Below are positions 12,059 through 26,193 of a stretch of DNA of 42,325 nucleotides, piece by piece. This DNA comes from Armadillidium nasatum (lineage: Eukaryota > Arthropoda > Malacostraca > Isopoda > Armadillidiidae). The position numbers and the translations under genes are program-made. The notes under the pieces are model-generated. The model ran no database searches. It was given only the letters and a program-made list of their open reading frames with translations, and was not told where the DNA came from. The stretch covers positions 1 through 42,325 of the forward strand of contig SEYY01000702.1 in assembly GCA_009176605.1 (NCBI GenBank), given 5' to 3'. Position 1 is the stretch's first letter. Each line of letters opens with the position of its first letter.

Positions 12059-12240
12059 TCATCTTTGTGTTTTGTTTTTAGATACCCCATAAGAGTTACT
12101 TGAAAATTTTTTACTTGTAGCACCTGGAGGTCCTCTTCTAATTTCCTGGCTGCAGATGTTACATTTAGCTATTTCGAGCCTGTCTTGAAACATTGTAAAG
12201 TACTTCCATACTGCTGAAGCTTTTCTTTTAACTATGGTGA
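12059..12240 (-). pseudogene. BED zinc-finger exon of hAT transposase, copy A
   Basis: The minus strand reads KRKASAVWKYFTMFQDRLEI, then AKCNICSQEIRRGPPGATSK. The aromatic pair W..F and the CxxC of a BED finger are present; the downstream H(x)nH half is shifted out of frame. The start codon seen in copies B and D is ATA here. BED fingers sit at the N-terminus of many hAT transposases and bind the element ends. No catalytic domain follows. Confidence 0.7.
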
Positions 12241-12703
12241 CTGAAGTATAAACAAAATAATAATTTTGAAATAATGTAGCTAATTGATACAAGTTTGATA
12301 CATAGCAATAAATAACAATGATATGTATAAATACAGGTTATATTGATAATTTTATATCTTACATGTTTTCAAACTTTACATTAGGGTCTTACCTAGATAA
12401 AGCTGTTGAATCACTATTATGAATCAAAAACAAATTTTTTTTTTTTTTTTTGTACTTTTTGTTATACAAAATCGTTAATTATCTGAATTTTTTCGGAGAA
12501 AATCCTCATAATCATTAATTTAAGTGAATTTTGGCTATTCTACGCCTTTCCTAAATTAAATAAACCTCAATTAAATTTATATCTAATTTTTTTGAAGTAA
12601 AATTTCAGTGCTTTTGACCTCTTTACAAATTTTAGGCAACCCCGGCCCCGGCCCGGCCCCGGCCAAATTCCCCGGCCCCGGCAAATTAGCCCGGTCGTCC
12701 CTA

Positions 12704-14615
<1,912 letters not shown>

Positions 14616-14699
14616 TTTTTTTTAACTACTATTTCCATTTTTAGCTTACCATATTTAAAATATAGCAATTCATCAAAATATTGAAAGGAGAGTTTTATA

Positions 14700-14930
14700 A
14701 TTTCGGCAGACGATATTATGACATCATAATTATTCCTATTATTTTAAACTTTTATTTTTATTTTTTTTTTCTAACTAAATAATTTGGCGTTCGTCTATTA
14801 ACAAAAAAAACTAACAAACATCATTTCCTTTTTGAAGTTACGCTGAGAAAGGAAAAAAAAATGGGCCCCCTACACTAAAGTGTTACCCAAATCAGAATAA
14901 CATTAAAAATTTTACCAGGAAAGGCCTATA
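14700..14930 (-). repeat. dispersed repeat R1, copy 2
   Basis: Reverse-complement counterpart of 8576-8830. The blocks CTCAGCGTAACT, GGGGGCCC with a poly-T, GGGTAACACTTTAGTGTAGG and GATGTCAT appear in the same order. The copies differ at perhaps a quarter of positions, so this is an old family. The class is unknown. Confidence 0.6.
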
Positions 14931-15122
14931 ACTTTATTTAAGTAGCAAATAATATTTTTAACCAATGATATAAGTCTTCAACAGGAACAAAATTCCCATC
15001 ATGGCTTTCATATGTGACAAAAAATATAAACAAAGCCATGGTTGCCAAAACTGATGAATCATAACTTCATAAATTTTAATGTTGCCAGAACTAATTTTAA
15101 AATATACTTATATCTTGTAAGG

Positions 15123-15216
<94 letters not shown>

Positions 15217-15239
15217 CTTACAATATATATATATACATA
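15123..15239. repeat. (TA)n arrays bracketed by TTGTAAGG / CCTTACAA
   Basis: The main TA run (15123-15214) is preceded by TTGTAAGG (15115-15122) and followed by its exact complement CCTTACAA (15216-15223). A second short TA run (15224-15235) follows and leads up to the inverted end of the pogo-like element. Confidence 0.85.
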
Positions 15240-16623
<1,384 letters not shown>

Positions 16624-17225
16624 GGAGCAATCCAGGACAAATCATGCAAAGCATTACACCACTAGGTCTTAGATTTTGCTTAAACTTAAATGAAGTTCAA
16701 AAATTTTTAAAATTTTTTTTGGGGATTTTATAGCCCCCCAAAATTTTGTTTTTTTCAAGAGGTCGTAACTTTGGTTCTAGAAGTGATAGAGTTGTGAAAC
16801 AAAATGCATTCTATTCCAAATGGCCTGATAAACAAGAGTTACTCTAAGCATTTTTTACCTAAAACTTATTTTATTAAAAGTTATAGAACATTTAACGTTT
16901 GGGGGCTGCTTCCCCCCCTTATGGCCAATCGCTACAAAAAATTTTATTGGTGTTAAAAATGTTCCTTTATCATTTGCTCATAAAAGTAACCAATGAAACA
17001 CTTGTTAATTTAAGTATTTAATGCATATATCTTACTTTGAATAATGGGAGGTGCATACAATTTTCCTTATAACATTAGTCAAATACTTTATTAATGATTA
17101 ATTAATCCCTAATGTTTAGCTTTCTTAACAATTAACATTAATTTCCTTTATGTATAATATTAAATTACATGAGTTTCAGTAAGTAAAAATACATTTAGCT
17201 GTTTTTAATCTTCAATTTCATTAAA
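16624..17225. other. AT-rich stretch, nothing recognised
   Basis: Homopolymer-rich with C and G runs (for example GGGGATTTTATAGCCCCCC near 16731), but no gene and no match elsewhere in the window. It borders an assembly gap, so it may not be adjacent to what follows. Confidence 0.4.
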
Positions 17226-17325
17226 NNNNNNNNNNNNNNNNNNNNNNNNNNNNNNNNNNNNNNNNNNNNNNNNNNNNNNNNNNNNNNNNNNNNNNNNNNN
17301 NNNNNNNNNNNNNNNNNNNNNNNNN
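17226..17325. other. assembly gap (100 N)
   Basis: Exactly 100 N, the usual placeholder for a gap of unknown size. The downstream end of the Ty3/gypsy element and its second LTR may be hidden here. Confidence 0.99.
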
Positions 17326-18047
17326 AGTACCAATCGCGATTCTGACAAAGAAGATTGAAAACAATCCTGATCTACAATAGGCAAGACCCCTCTCCCTGAG
17401 TCACTTGGGGACAAATTTATACTCTCCTCCCTTGAATTATGAAATGAATTATCTTCCAATAATGAAGACAAGGCATTCACTGCCTGCTTAATATTACCTT
17501 TAGTTACTAAACTTACAGGGGAATCATTTGACAAAGAAGAGTTTAATCTATTAATTTTTCTTTGAATATCAAAAGTATTACTTAATTGATTAACTGAACC
17601 TCCATTTTTAGTGTTAAACCCCAAAAAATCATTTTCGAGATGTGACTCATTAAAAAGATCTAATTCTAATGGATTAAGTTCAAAAGGTCTAAGTAGGTTC
17701 TCGAAAGTTTCACCCTCTCCCACTAAAGACTCGCTACTATCACCTAACACAATCCCATCCCTTGATTCCAACTCACCCCAGTTACTTATTACCATATCTT
17801 CATTACTATCGTCAGTTCCTAAAAATAACCTTCGATACGAACTATGTTTACGGAGATAACTGGGTATATCTATCCACGGTCTTAGCTGTGAAAAATGAAC
17901 TTGGAGCGTAGGATTATCAGGACGTAACGGAACACGAGTTATCCGGTAAGACAGTGAATTTTGGTATGCTTTGGTAATTACAAAAGGACCCGTATAACGC
18001 GGTTTGAATTTATTTGTTACTAAATTACCAGGAAGATGCGTCCACAA
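17326..18047 (-). CDS. Ty3/gypsy integrase tail region
   Basis: The peptide begins near the GPY/F-type motif NKFKPRYTGPFVITKAYQNS, followed by SYRITRVPLRPD and HFSQLRPW, as in chromatin-facing integrase tails of Ty3/gypsy elements. Below that lies a long acidic, Ser/Asn-rich extension of unknown function that runs to the assembly gap. It is separated from the integrase core by the 18050-20430 insert. Fossil; part of the element at 17326-26450. Confidence 0.7.
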
Positions 18048-18639
18048 ATTAGGCCTACAAATTTAAAAACACAGAAAGTCTGGAAAATTAAATAAAATCA
18101 AGAAGGTAATATATTAATCATATATTAATATTAATCCTAAATTAAGAAAATAGTGTGGAAGGAATGTAAGAAATTAATAAATACAAGAATTAGGAAAAGA
18201 AATGCGAAGTTAGGCTCAAAAAATGGCGCTGATAAGAATATAAGTCAACAATGAACATAATCCATCGCCGAGTTGCCAGAAAAGGAAAAAGAGATCCGAA
18301 TTTTAACAACTCGCTAAAATTAAAGCCTCCCGATTGGTTGAAATTAAAAAATGGCAACCTCTTAGATTGCCAGAAATTCAGTCTGGAAATATTTGAAAGA
18401 GGCAAGTCATTCCTGTTCTGATTTTGCCACATAAAGTCATATTGAATTTATATTAAGTGATTTAGAAAGTTGTAATATTTACAAAAAAATCTAACATTGT
18501 AAGTTATATAATTATCAGAAAATAAGTAAAAGAACTTTTACTTATATAATATTGAAATATTAAGTTCGTTTCTATTCTTAAGAAATAGAGTACAGTCAAG
18601 ACAAAGTAACTTTGATAGTTACTTATATAAGTTCAAGTA

Positions 18640-18945
18640 ATAAGTTAATACTCGATTGAGTTAAAGTAAGGTTGATACTTAGCACTCAGTTGAGTCAAAG
18701 TAAGATTAATACTTAATTCTATAAATAATAAGGTAGCACTCGATTGAGTCAAAGTAAGGTTGATAATTAGATCTACAAGTAAGCTAGTACTCAGTTGAGT
18801 CAAAGTAAGTTTGATAATTCGTTTTGTAAATAATAAATTAGTACTCAGTTGAGTCAAAATAAGTTTGATAATCAACTCTACAAGTATTAAGTAACACTTA
18901 ATTAAGTTAAAGTAAAGTTTGATAAATAACTCTGCAATACAATTT
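18640..18945. repeat. minisatellite, about 53-bp period, six copies
   Basis: Each unit contains ACTCRRTTGAGTCAAAGTAA, then GNTTGATAATTMR and an AT-rich spacer with TAAGTAGYA. Unit starts lie at about 18648, 18681, 18735, 18789, 18840 and 18893. Drift between units is about 10-20 percent. Confidence 0.85.
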
Positions 18946-19229
18946 GATAATTATAGCTTGAAGAATAAATAAGGCAGAACTTGTGTATTTAATCTTGATT
19001 GATATTAAAGATAATAAATAATTGAAAATTAATTTAAGTCAACCATTATATTTGGACTTGACTTTGAATTATAAATTTAAGAATTTAGACTTCGAATTTA
19101 TGACTTAATTGTAAATGAGTTGTATTATAGTTCGAAGTAAACTTGTACATTTGTAATATTAATTAATTACATTGAATTAAAGTTTTACTTTAATGGTGAA
19201 ATAAGATGGAGATTTTAGTTTTGTTTACT

Positions 19230-19680
19230 TTAAACCTTTTATAACTAAGTTGTTTTGAATTTTTGTTTTGGGTTTTTCATAAACAACAGTGGTTACTTTG
19301 AATATTTTTCAATAAGTTTAGGTTGTAACAACTTTGAAATAGTTTGTGAATTTTTCCATAAACATTATTTATTTTGAAATATTTTTGATAAGTTTAAACT
19401 ATAACATCTTAGAAATAGTTTGAGAATTCGTTTTTCTTCAAGAACGTTAGTTCCTTCAAATATTTTGATAGGAGTAAGCTGTAACAACTTTGAAATAGTT
19501 TACGAATTTTATAAACTACAGTAATTGCTTCCAATATTTTAGATAAATTTGAGTTATAGTACCTTTGAAATAGTTACGAATTTTGTTTTTCCTAAGCATT
19601 AGTTACTTTAAATATTTTGATACATTTAAACTATCGTAACTTTGAAATAGTTTACAAATACTTTTCGAATTTTTGAGGTT
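19230..19680. repeat. minisatellite, about 77-bp period, five to six copies
   Basis: The core AACTTTGAAATAGTTTRYGA recurs near 19329, 19404, 19487, 19561 and 19638, each followed by a T-rich stretch, a TTAGTTACTTT-like block and AATATTTTGATAARTTTA. Units are more diverged than in the neighbouring 53-bp array. Confidence 0.8.
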
Positions 19681-20426
19681 TACCTAATTGGAACTTTGAA
19701 ATTTTTAATTTTTGAAACAATTTTGAATATTTTAATTGGTTTATACGAGAACAATTTTGACATAGTTTTCACTTGTTATATTTAGTTTATTGAACAAGTT
19801 GAACAATTTTAATTTAAATTAATTAAATTAAAATACCCTTTTGAGTAACTTTAAAACTTCGACATTGACTTCCGTTGAATTCTTTGAGCATTGACGTTAA
19901 GCTTTGTTTAACTTCTTGAATAGTTTGATAACATTATATCAAAATATTAGCCAAATAATTTTGGAATACGTATTTAATCTTAAACATTTTATTTAATTTC
20001 AAGTAGTTATAGCCTGGTATTTTGAAGATATTTTAGTTTTCGATCGTTCTGTTTAACTATCGATTTGAGAGACCATCAAAAAGCACCTATAAAGTCAATT
20101 ACATAGTGACTCAAGAAGCTATTAATTTATAATTAAAATATAACATAATAATAGGTCAAACAATAAAGACAAACAAAAGAATATAATTGATAACTACAGG
20201 AAATAAAACAAGGTAAATTAAAATTTATTAGATTGAATTAAGGTAAAGAAAACAACTGAGTAGTAAAAGTAAGTTTATTTAATTATTTTAAGCGCACACT
20301 TGAATTAAAGTAACGTCGTCTTGGTTTAAGTTACGCAAAGACACAACGCAATCCAAGTTTGAATTAAGAAACGATATAATCTAATATAAGAAGGACTTAT
20401 AAGTTGTGTCGTAATACCACCACAAG

Positions 20427-22631
20427 CTACAACAGCGTCTTAAATGCAACTTTATCCCCAGTCTTATAAGGACAGAACTGGTTTGATGGTTCACGCCAGA
20501 ACTTTTGCAAGCATGAATTACCGGTGTAATTATGAGCATTTTTTAATAACATATCACTAGGTGTTGATTGTATGGCTGAGTGCCATGTATTATTATAAAT
20601 AGTGACTGCTTGTGGAAGTTTACTATCCCAAGAAGTGGGATTATCATGCGCAAGCATCCTAAATAATTGTAAAAGTGTTCGATTTACACGCTCAGTAACA
20701 CCATTGCATTGTGGCATATGACTAGCAATTACCACATGAGATATACCAAACTCACTAAGTATCTCTTCAAATGCATTACCCATAAATTCCAATCCTCTAT
20801 CACTCAAAAGGCGATTAGGGATTCGTGGTAAAAATGGCAAAATTTTATATTTAAAAGAGTTTGCTACATAGGGACCTGTTTTATTACTTAAGGGGACTAC
20901 ACAAATAAATTTGGAAAAATGATCTATGGCAACTAAACAATATGAATTATTCTTAGATGTTCTAGGAAGTTGGAGGAGATCTACCGCTAATAAATCAAAG
21001 GGATAAGCAGCAATGACTTTAAGTAAAGGAGGTTTAATTACATTAGGATTACTTTTTAGCGTTTGACATTTTGGGCAACATCGACAAATATCTGAAACTA
21101 CCTGACTAACACGTGGATGCCACAATTCTTCATAAATTAAGGGAATTAACTTATTACGACCTAGATGACCATAGTCACAATGAAGTTGTGAAGCAACAGT
21201 TATTAGAAAAGGCATGGAAATTACAAATCTAGACGTGTTACTTGATTTATTATAAAGAATACCATTTCTGATTTCTAGGACATTTTTGAAAGCTTTAAAG
21301 ATTATCAAAGAATGATGCCACTGAGAAATGGGAATTTGCTTAGTAATTGCTTTAATTAACCTTTTTAGTACCGGGTCACTAGACTGAATATCATTGATTA
21401 ATTCGTAACTAATTTGTGAATCAGGTGATACATAATGATCTTGAGTGTCAAGTTGATTTATCATAACTAGACTAACCTTAACTACCTCCTTCTCAACTAA
21501 AGAATTATCGGACTCTACGGGCACAAGTAAATTATAATGAACGCCTGAGAGACATCTAAGAAAACATCTACTGGGAGAATTATCACCATATGTTAAGGAA
21601 GTACCATTTTCAAAATACACAATTACCTGAGTTCTCATTAAATATGAAAATGCCTGAATGGCTTCAGGGATTGGCATTTGACCGGGTATTCGCATTAACT
21701 TTAATTTCTTTAATAAATTCCGCTCGCGTAAGATATATCGTTGCGGATTCTTAATTAATTCGTCAATTACCCTTTCGCGCACGTCGGTATGAAAATCCTC
21801 ATTACCCCCTATCCACAAAGCAAAACAACGGAAAAGAGAATTACCGCCGCCCGGCACCTCTATTTGTTTAAAGCCCTCGGGCATAGTAGGTTGAAAGGTC
21901 ACGGAATTACCGTCCTCCCCCTCATCGACATCCGAATCAGTTGGAATAGGGGAACGCGAAAGAGCATCAGCGACCACGTTCTTACGACCGCTGATGTGTC
22001 GAACTTCAAAGTTGTAATTACACAATTCATCAAGAGTACGCGCAATACGTCCATCAATTGCAGACATGTTGTGAAGATACTGTAAAGGCTCATGGTCACT
22101 ATAGATGATAAATCTCTTATTATTACATAAAAAGGGTCTTAAAGATTTGACTGCCCATCGTAACGCAGCAAGTTCTCTTTCAATGGTGGAATACTTTTGT
22201 TGCGTACTTGAAAAAGTCATAGAGATGAAAGCAATGGGTCTAATATTACCTTCTTTGCTTTGAGCTAACATCGCCCCTGCCCCAATATCTGAAGCATCAA
22301 CATGAAGCTCTAAAGGTGGTGCTTCGTCTGAATAATCAGGAAATACCAAAAGAGTAGGACTTACTAGTGCAGCTTTTAATTTTTCAAAGGCAGTCTGGCA
22401 CTTAGATGTCCAATGAACTACTTTACCTCCGGTCTGACAAGAGAGTGGTTTTGCAATAAACGAACACTGGGGAATGTGACGACGATAAAAATTAACCATC
22501 CCCAAGAACTGTCGTAACTGCTTTACCGTGGTAGGTATGAGAAAGTTAAGAGCGCCAGAGATGTTCTTTTCCAAGGGAAGAATACCTTGATTACTAATGT
22601 GGTGACCCAAAAATTCACAGACTCTCGACAC
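20427..22631 (-). CDS. Ty3/gypsy pol: RNase H, OTU-like domain, integrase
   Basis: A 734-residue open stretch. Residues 1-90 are the RT thumb and connection (FLGMVNFYRRHIPQCSFIAK). Residues 105-228 are RNase H (LELHVDASDIGAGAMLAQSK, YSTIERELAALRWA, YSDHEPL, ADALSRSP). Residues 255-372 are an OTU-like domain. Residues 480-525 are the zinc-binding integrase N-domain (LHCDYGHLGRNK ... CCPKCQTLK). Residues 545-660 are the catalytic core with D551, D611 (LLSDRGLEF) and E647 (CNGVTERVNRT), giving a 35-residue D-E spacing. This makes the enzymes that copy the RNA and insert the DNA. Fossil; part of the element at 17326-26450. Confidence 0.85.
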   Translation of the reverse strand: MSRVCEFLGHHISNQGILPLEKNISGALNFLIPTTVKQLRQFLGMVNFYRRHIPQCSFIAKPLSCQTGGKVVHWTSKCQTAFEKLKAALVSPTLLVFPDYSDEAPPLELHVDASDIGAGAMLAQSKEGNIRPIAFISMTFSSTQQKYSTIERELAALRWAVKSLRPFLCNNKRFIIYSDHEPLQYLHNMSAIDGRIARTLDELCNYNFEVRHISGRKNVVADALSRSPIPTDSDVDEGEDGNSVTFQPTMPEGFKQIEVPGGGNSLFRCFALWIGGNEDFHTDVRERVIDELIKNPQRYILRERNLLKKLKLMRIPGQMPIPEAIQAFSYLMRTQVIVYFENGTSLTYGDNSPSRCFLRCLSGVHYNLLVPVESDNSLVEKEVVKVSLVMINQLDTQDHYVSPDSQISYELINDIQSSDPVLKRLIKAITKQIPISQWHHSLIIFKAFKNVLEIRNGILYNKSSNTSRFVISMPFLITVASQLHCDYGHLGRNKLIPLIYEELWHPRVSQVVSDICRCCPKCQTLKSNPNVIKPPLLKVIAAYPFDLLAVDLLQLPRTSKNNSYCLVAIDHFSKFICVVPLSNKTGPYVANSFKYKILPFLPRIPNRLLSDRGLEFMGNAFEEILSEFGISHVVIASHMPQCNGVTERVNRTLLQLFRMLAHDNPTSWDSKLPQAVTIYNNTWHSAIQSTPSDMLLKNAHNYTGNSCLQKFWREPSNQFCPYKTGDKVAFKTLL
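21516..21869 (-). other. OTU-like domain inside gypsy pol
   Basis: The peptide lies between RNase H and integrase. It reads FKQIEVPGGGNSLFRCFALW, then VRERVIDELIKNPQRYI, PIPEAIQAFSYLMRTQVIVY and GVHYNLLVPV. The order (GxGN-LFR start, R..V helix, A.S.L...I.VY strand, HYN..VP end) is that of OTU-family cysteine proteases, which remove ubiquitin. Its length (about 118 residues) suits a compact OTU fold. Whether it is catalytic cannot be judged here. It might act on host ubiquitin signalling or help process the polyprotein; both are guesses. Confidence 0.65.
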
Positions 22632-24217
22632 AACCTAGTTTTCTTGGGCTTAACTTTGAACCCATTCTTCTGCAATGCATGTAATACCTTCTTTAAAGCA
22701 TACAAATGCTCTTCAAATGTGGCAGATCTTATAATTATGTCGTCCAGATAGGCCATTACCTGGGACCAAGGAATACCGGACAAGGCGAGCATCATGCCTC
22801 GTTGAAACGTTGCTGGTCCTCCTTTAACACCAAATGGCATACGAAGGAATTCATAATGAGACAGAGGAGTAGAAAAGGCTGTCTTCTCTATACTATCCTC
22901 TGCCATTTCAATTTGGTAATACCCTCGAACGAGATCTATAGTAGTAAAATACCTAGATCCGGCCATATTATAGATAGAATCTATTAAATTGGGCAATGGA
23001 AAAGCGTCATTTTTAGTGTATTTGTTCAGACAACGATAATCCAAACAAACTCGCAAACTACCATCTGGCTTTCGTACTGGAACAACGGGAGCTGAGTACG
23101 GAGAATAACTCTTCCTAATAATACCTGCTCCCTCCAGTTCTACGCATTGCTTTTCAATTTCTTGGGACAGAGGTCCCTGAAATCGGCGTACAGGAACATG
23201 GATGGGTTTATCAGTTGTTAATTCGATGTGGTGCTTAACATTATTCGCACAACCAACATCATCGTCTCCCGTACTCAAAACGTCTGCATATTTCTGAAGC
23301 AGATCAATTAACAGGGATTTTTGAACTTGATCCAAAGGAACATCTTCAATTTGGAACTCTTGGATAACCCGTTCTCTAGTCCAATACTCAAATGGTACAA
23401 TTGACGATGATGAACTAGTATTAACATTACCAATTACAACAGGCTCAACCTCCGAGATAGGCAAGACTGAACCCAAAGAATAACCTCCAGGAATAAATCT
23501 ACATGAGTCACTATAATTACATAGGGCCATTACAGGTTCAGTTCCTGATAGAATGCCAGGAAGTACCTCCAGACCATTATCTTCCTTTCCATTGTAAAAG
23601 AAAGTATTGAAGGAATACGAAAGGTTACAAAGGTTAATAGGAACAACCTTACATTGGTTCGCACCTAGTTCCAGATTACCATCAGTACACACATTCATGG
23701 GTTGAACATTCTTGGTTGGATCAGTAGCCACAACATTGAACGCATTACCTTCCCTATGAAGTAACTGATACGAAGACATATCTGGTAAAAGGCTATTATT
23801 TTTAAGAAGAGTCACTCCCAGCACCAAGGGATGATCTATTATATCAGAAGGAACTATATAAAATTCATCACTCTTCGTCATAAAACCACTACAAAAACGA
23901 AGTTCGAGACTTACATAATAAGAAATAGGAATTTGAGTATTACCAACACCTGAAATTACTCGAACCACTGAAGAGTGTTTTGTAATACCTACTAGATGAT
24001 CTACTACTGACTCTTTAATTAAATTTATACAAGCTCCATTATCTACTAGACAATTATAAATATTAAATGGAGAACCGACAATAGAAACGTCGACACAGAG
24101 GGGTTGACTATCAACTTTGTTATAATTCACAGTGATTATCTGATCAGAAGACAGGTTTAATTGGGTCAATTCAGGAACCTGATCTTGACAATCCTCCGTG
24201 GTGAGACCCAGGGCCAC
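22523..24217 (-). CDS. Ty3/gypsy pol: protease and reverse transcriptase
   Basis: A 564-residue open stretch. The aspartic-protease-like motif NCLVDNGACINLI is near residue 57 (about 24050), with a later LGVTLLKNN strand. After a long linker, RT starts near residue 330 (VKHHIELTTDKPIHVPVRRF), continuing EGAGIIRKSYSPYSAPVVPV, LRVCLDYRCLNKYT, FTTIDLVRGYYQIEM and FGVKGGPATFQRGM. The catalytic YLDD box is at about 22739-22750. These are the standard Ty3/gypsy RT blocks in order. Fossil; part of the element at 17326-26450. Confidence 0.85.
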   Translation of the reverse strand: MALGLTTEDCQDQVPELTQLNLSSDQIITVNYNKVDSQPLCVDVSIVGSPFNIYNCLVDNGACINLIKESVVDHLVGITKHSSVVRVISGVGNTQIPISYYVSLELRFCSGFMTKSDEFYIVPSDIIDHPLVLGVTLLKNNSLLPDMSSYQLLHREGNAFNVVATDPTKNVQPMNVCTDGNLELGANQCKVVPINLCNLSYSFNTFFYNGKEDNGLEVLPGILSGTEPVMALCNYSDSCRFIPGGYSLGSVLPISEVEPVVIGNVNTSSSSSIVPFEYWTRERVIQEFQIEDVPLDQVQKSLLIDLLQKYADVLSTGDDDVGCANNVKHHIELTTDKPIHVPVRRFQGPLSQEIEKQCVELEGAGIIRKSYSPYSAPVVPVRKPDGSLRVCLDYRCLNKYTKNDAFPLPNLIDSIYNMAGSRYFTTIDLVRGYYQIEMAEDSIEKTAFSTPLSHYEFLRMPFGVKGGPATFQRGMMLALSGIPWSQVMAYLDDIIIRSATFEEHLYALKKVLHALQKNGFKVKPKKTRLCRESVNFWVTTLVIKVFFPWKRTSLALLTFSYLPR

Positions 24218-24292
24218 GGAGTCCTTTAGTTTAAAGGATTATCATTACCTCCACACGCCCCTTCTGACTCATAGGTAAATGGATTATTATCT

Positions 24293-26093
24293 CTAGGGCG
24301 TGCACCTTGAGCTGAATATTCTCTGGGCTGACGTTGAGGTAATGGAGCTAGGTTGATTTGTATTACTAACTGTCTTATGGACCGAATTACCCTTAGATTG
24401 GCAATCCTTTCCAAAATGATCGCCCTTACAGAAAGGACACAAAGGCTTATGTGTCTGAGGCGGGTTTCGCTGCTGCTGTCTTTGTTTGAGCTGGGAACAT
24501 TCAGAACGATGATGTCCTTGTTCCCGACAATATGAACAAATACCTAACAGCTCATAACACGTCGAAACTTCATGACCTAGTTTCGAGCAATTGTCGCATA
24601 TCGGTCTAGATTGTTGATTATTTCGGGAATCTCTGCTATCTCTATTACCCGCCCGGTCATCGTTGTTACTACCACTATTTCTTCGCGGAGATCTTTGGGA
24701 AGAGTTATTATTACCCTTGGAGTTGTTTTCTACTGGTCTATTTGGTTTCTTTGAGGACCAACGCTTCATAACCTCACCCCAAGTGGAAGTACGCGACTGA
24801 GAAGGGCTATTATCAACAGTTCTCACCTGGGAAATTTCAATTACCTCGGGTTCTATGGGACCAGAGCTCCGCTCAGAAACACATTCACGATGGTGTTGAC
24901 TAGCGAGTCGTACTATCTGATCAAAGGTCAGTTTTTGGCCTGTAGTACCTTCTACATTAAGGATATAATCGTGCATCCTTTGTTCTATTACTGGTGGTAG
25001 ACAATGTAAGAAATTACGACGTAACATTTCGTGATTTCTCATTACCAGACCAGGGTATGCTCGATTTGCAAGTTGTTCTAATCGTAAAGCAAACATGTTG
25101 ATACTTTCCCCAGGTTTCATTCTTGCGAGCATAAAATCCTGGGTGGCTTTTTCTTTTTTCTGCTGGTGTTCATAATCCCACCAATTTAGAAGAGCTGCCT
25201 TCACAGACAAATAGTCCTTTTCAGATTCAGTCCTTTTCATATTAATCTGATGATATAATTCAAGATACTGTCCCTCCAAATAACTAGCGAGGACATATAC
25301 CCAATCCTCACGTTTTTCAGGATAAGTGGTATTACAGTATTTCTCAAATCTATAGAAGAAAGATCTCATGTTTTGATTACCTCCAGAGATGAATTTTGTA
25401 GGTGGAATAGCTTTAGGTCGATAGGCCTGTTTCAAAATCTCGGCTATCATACGAACAGAGGTCGCAATCACGTCAACCTGAGCTTCTAAGGCATCGAATC
25501 TATCGGCTGAGCTGTTTAGATCACGAGTATTACCAGAGGGTACAGCTGAAGGATTGGTAACTTTGTTCGGGAAGTTTTCAACAGTGGTGTGGACATTATC
25601 AATCTGTGAAGTTACAATAGGGGTATTAATTACTGTATTACATGTCTTCGTGGTAGTCATAGGTTGACACAGGATAGGAGTACTTATGGTTGAGATTCTC
25701 CAAAGATGTAGCAAGAGGTAAATTACCAAGCAGATCCTCGTACTTATGAGCACCTTCGAATGGGAACTGTACTTTAGGGACAAATCCGGACATCGACGCT
25801 GAAGAGGCCACGTTATCCGAACCCAACAATCTAACAGCCGATTGTTCTGCACGTCCTTGAGCAATTTCACCTCGAGTTTTAGCTAACCCTGCTTCCAGCG
25901 AATGCAAATGTGAAAGCAATTTTTCCTCCCATGAAGAAGGTTTACTTTCGAGGTCACCCGTGCCTGTATTACCCATCATTTTCCCTTCACCCTCAATTAG
26001 CCCTCCGAGAGAAGAATCTTGCCCGTCGCAGGGGGTTTCTATCTGATCGTGAACAGGAATTAAGGGGGGTGAATTAGGATTTGAGTGATCCAT
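24293..26093 (-). CDS. Ty3/gypsy gag with three zinc knuckles
   Basis: The likely start is the ATG at 26093 (MDHSNPNSPPLIPVHDQIET), about 80 bases after the primer-binding site. A capsid-like region around 24880-25400 has NMRSFFYRFEKYCNTTYPEK, LASYLEGQYLELYHQ and MKPGESINMFALRLEQLANR, matching the retrotransposon gag fold. A basic Ser/Arg/Asn-rich linker follows. Three zinc knuckles come next: CDNCSKLGHEVSTC, CSYCREQGHHRSEC and CPFCKGDHFGKDC, between 24600 and 24400. Gag packages the element RNA into particles. Fossil; part of the element at 17326-26450. Confidence 0.8.
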
Positions 26094-26171
26094 TATTATT
26101 ATCGGGGAACGTACTTTCTCACACTGAATTACACACAAACACACTGAATTATGTAATCACTGTCACAAGTA

Positions 26172-26189
26172 TCCTGGCAAGGGTCGCCA
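26172..26189 (-). other. primer-binding site of the gypsy element
   Basis: On minus the sequence is TGGCGACCCTTGCCAGGA, starting with the TGG that pairs to a tRNA CCA end, so the primer would be a tRNA ending GGTCGCCA. It lies four bases from a probable LTR edge (GTACA, at 26194) and 80 bases before gag, the expected place. Confidence 0.65.
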
Positions 26190-26193
26190 CTTA

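Larger units (their letters stand above)
18050..20430. other. 2.4-kb AT-rich insert within the gypsy element
   Basis: There is no coding content beyond an 80-codon minus frame at 18190-18432. The insert holds two minisatellites (18640-18945 and 19230-19680) and a promoter-like patch with CCGATTGGTTG at about 18328. Similar short strings (CCACAA then CTACAA) occur at both edges, hinting at a duplicated target. It could be a solo LTR or another non-coding element; I could not define its ends. Confidence 0.5.

Noticed and set aside
17205-17325. Open frame running through the N block
   Set aside because: The N run is an assembly gap; residues across it are meaningless, so the integrase tail is only described from 17326.
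18640-19680. CRISPR-like repeat-spacer array
   Set aside because: Units are tandem minisatellites with drifting sequence and no unique spacers, in a eukaryotic context.
18050-20430. The insert as a spliced intron of the gypsy element
   Set aside because: One edge resembles a splice acceptor but no convincing donor is seen at the other edge; an inserted element is at least as likely.
21789-22987. Plus-strand frames opposite the gypsy pol (98 and 93 codons)
   Set aside because: Antisense shadows of the conserved RNase H and RT coding sequence.
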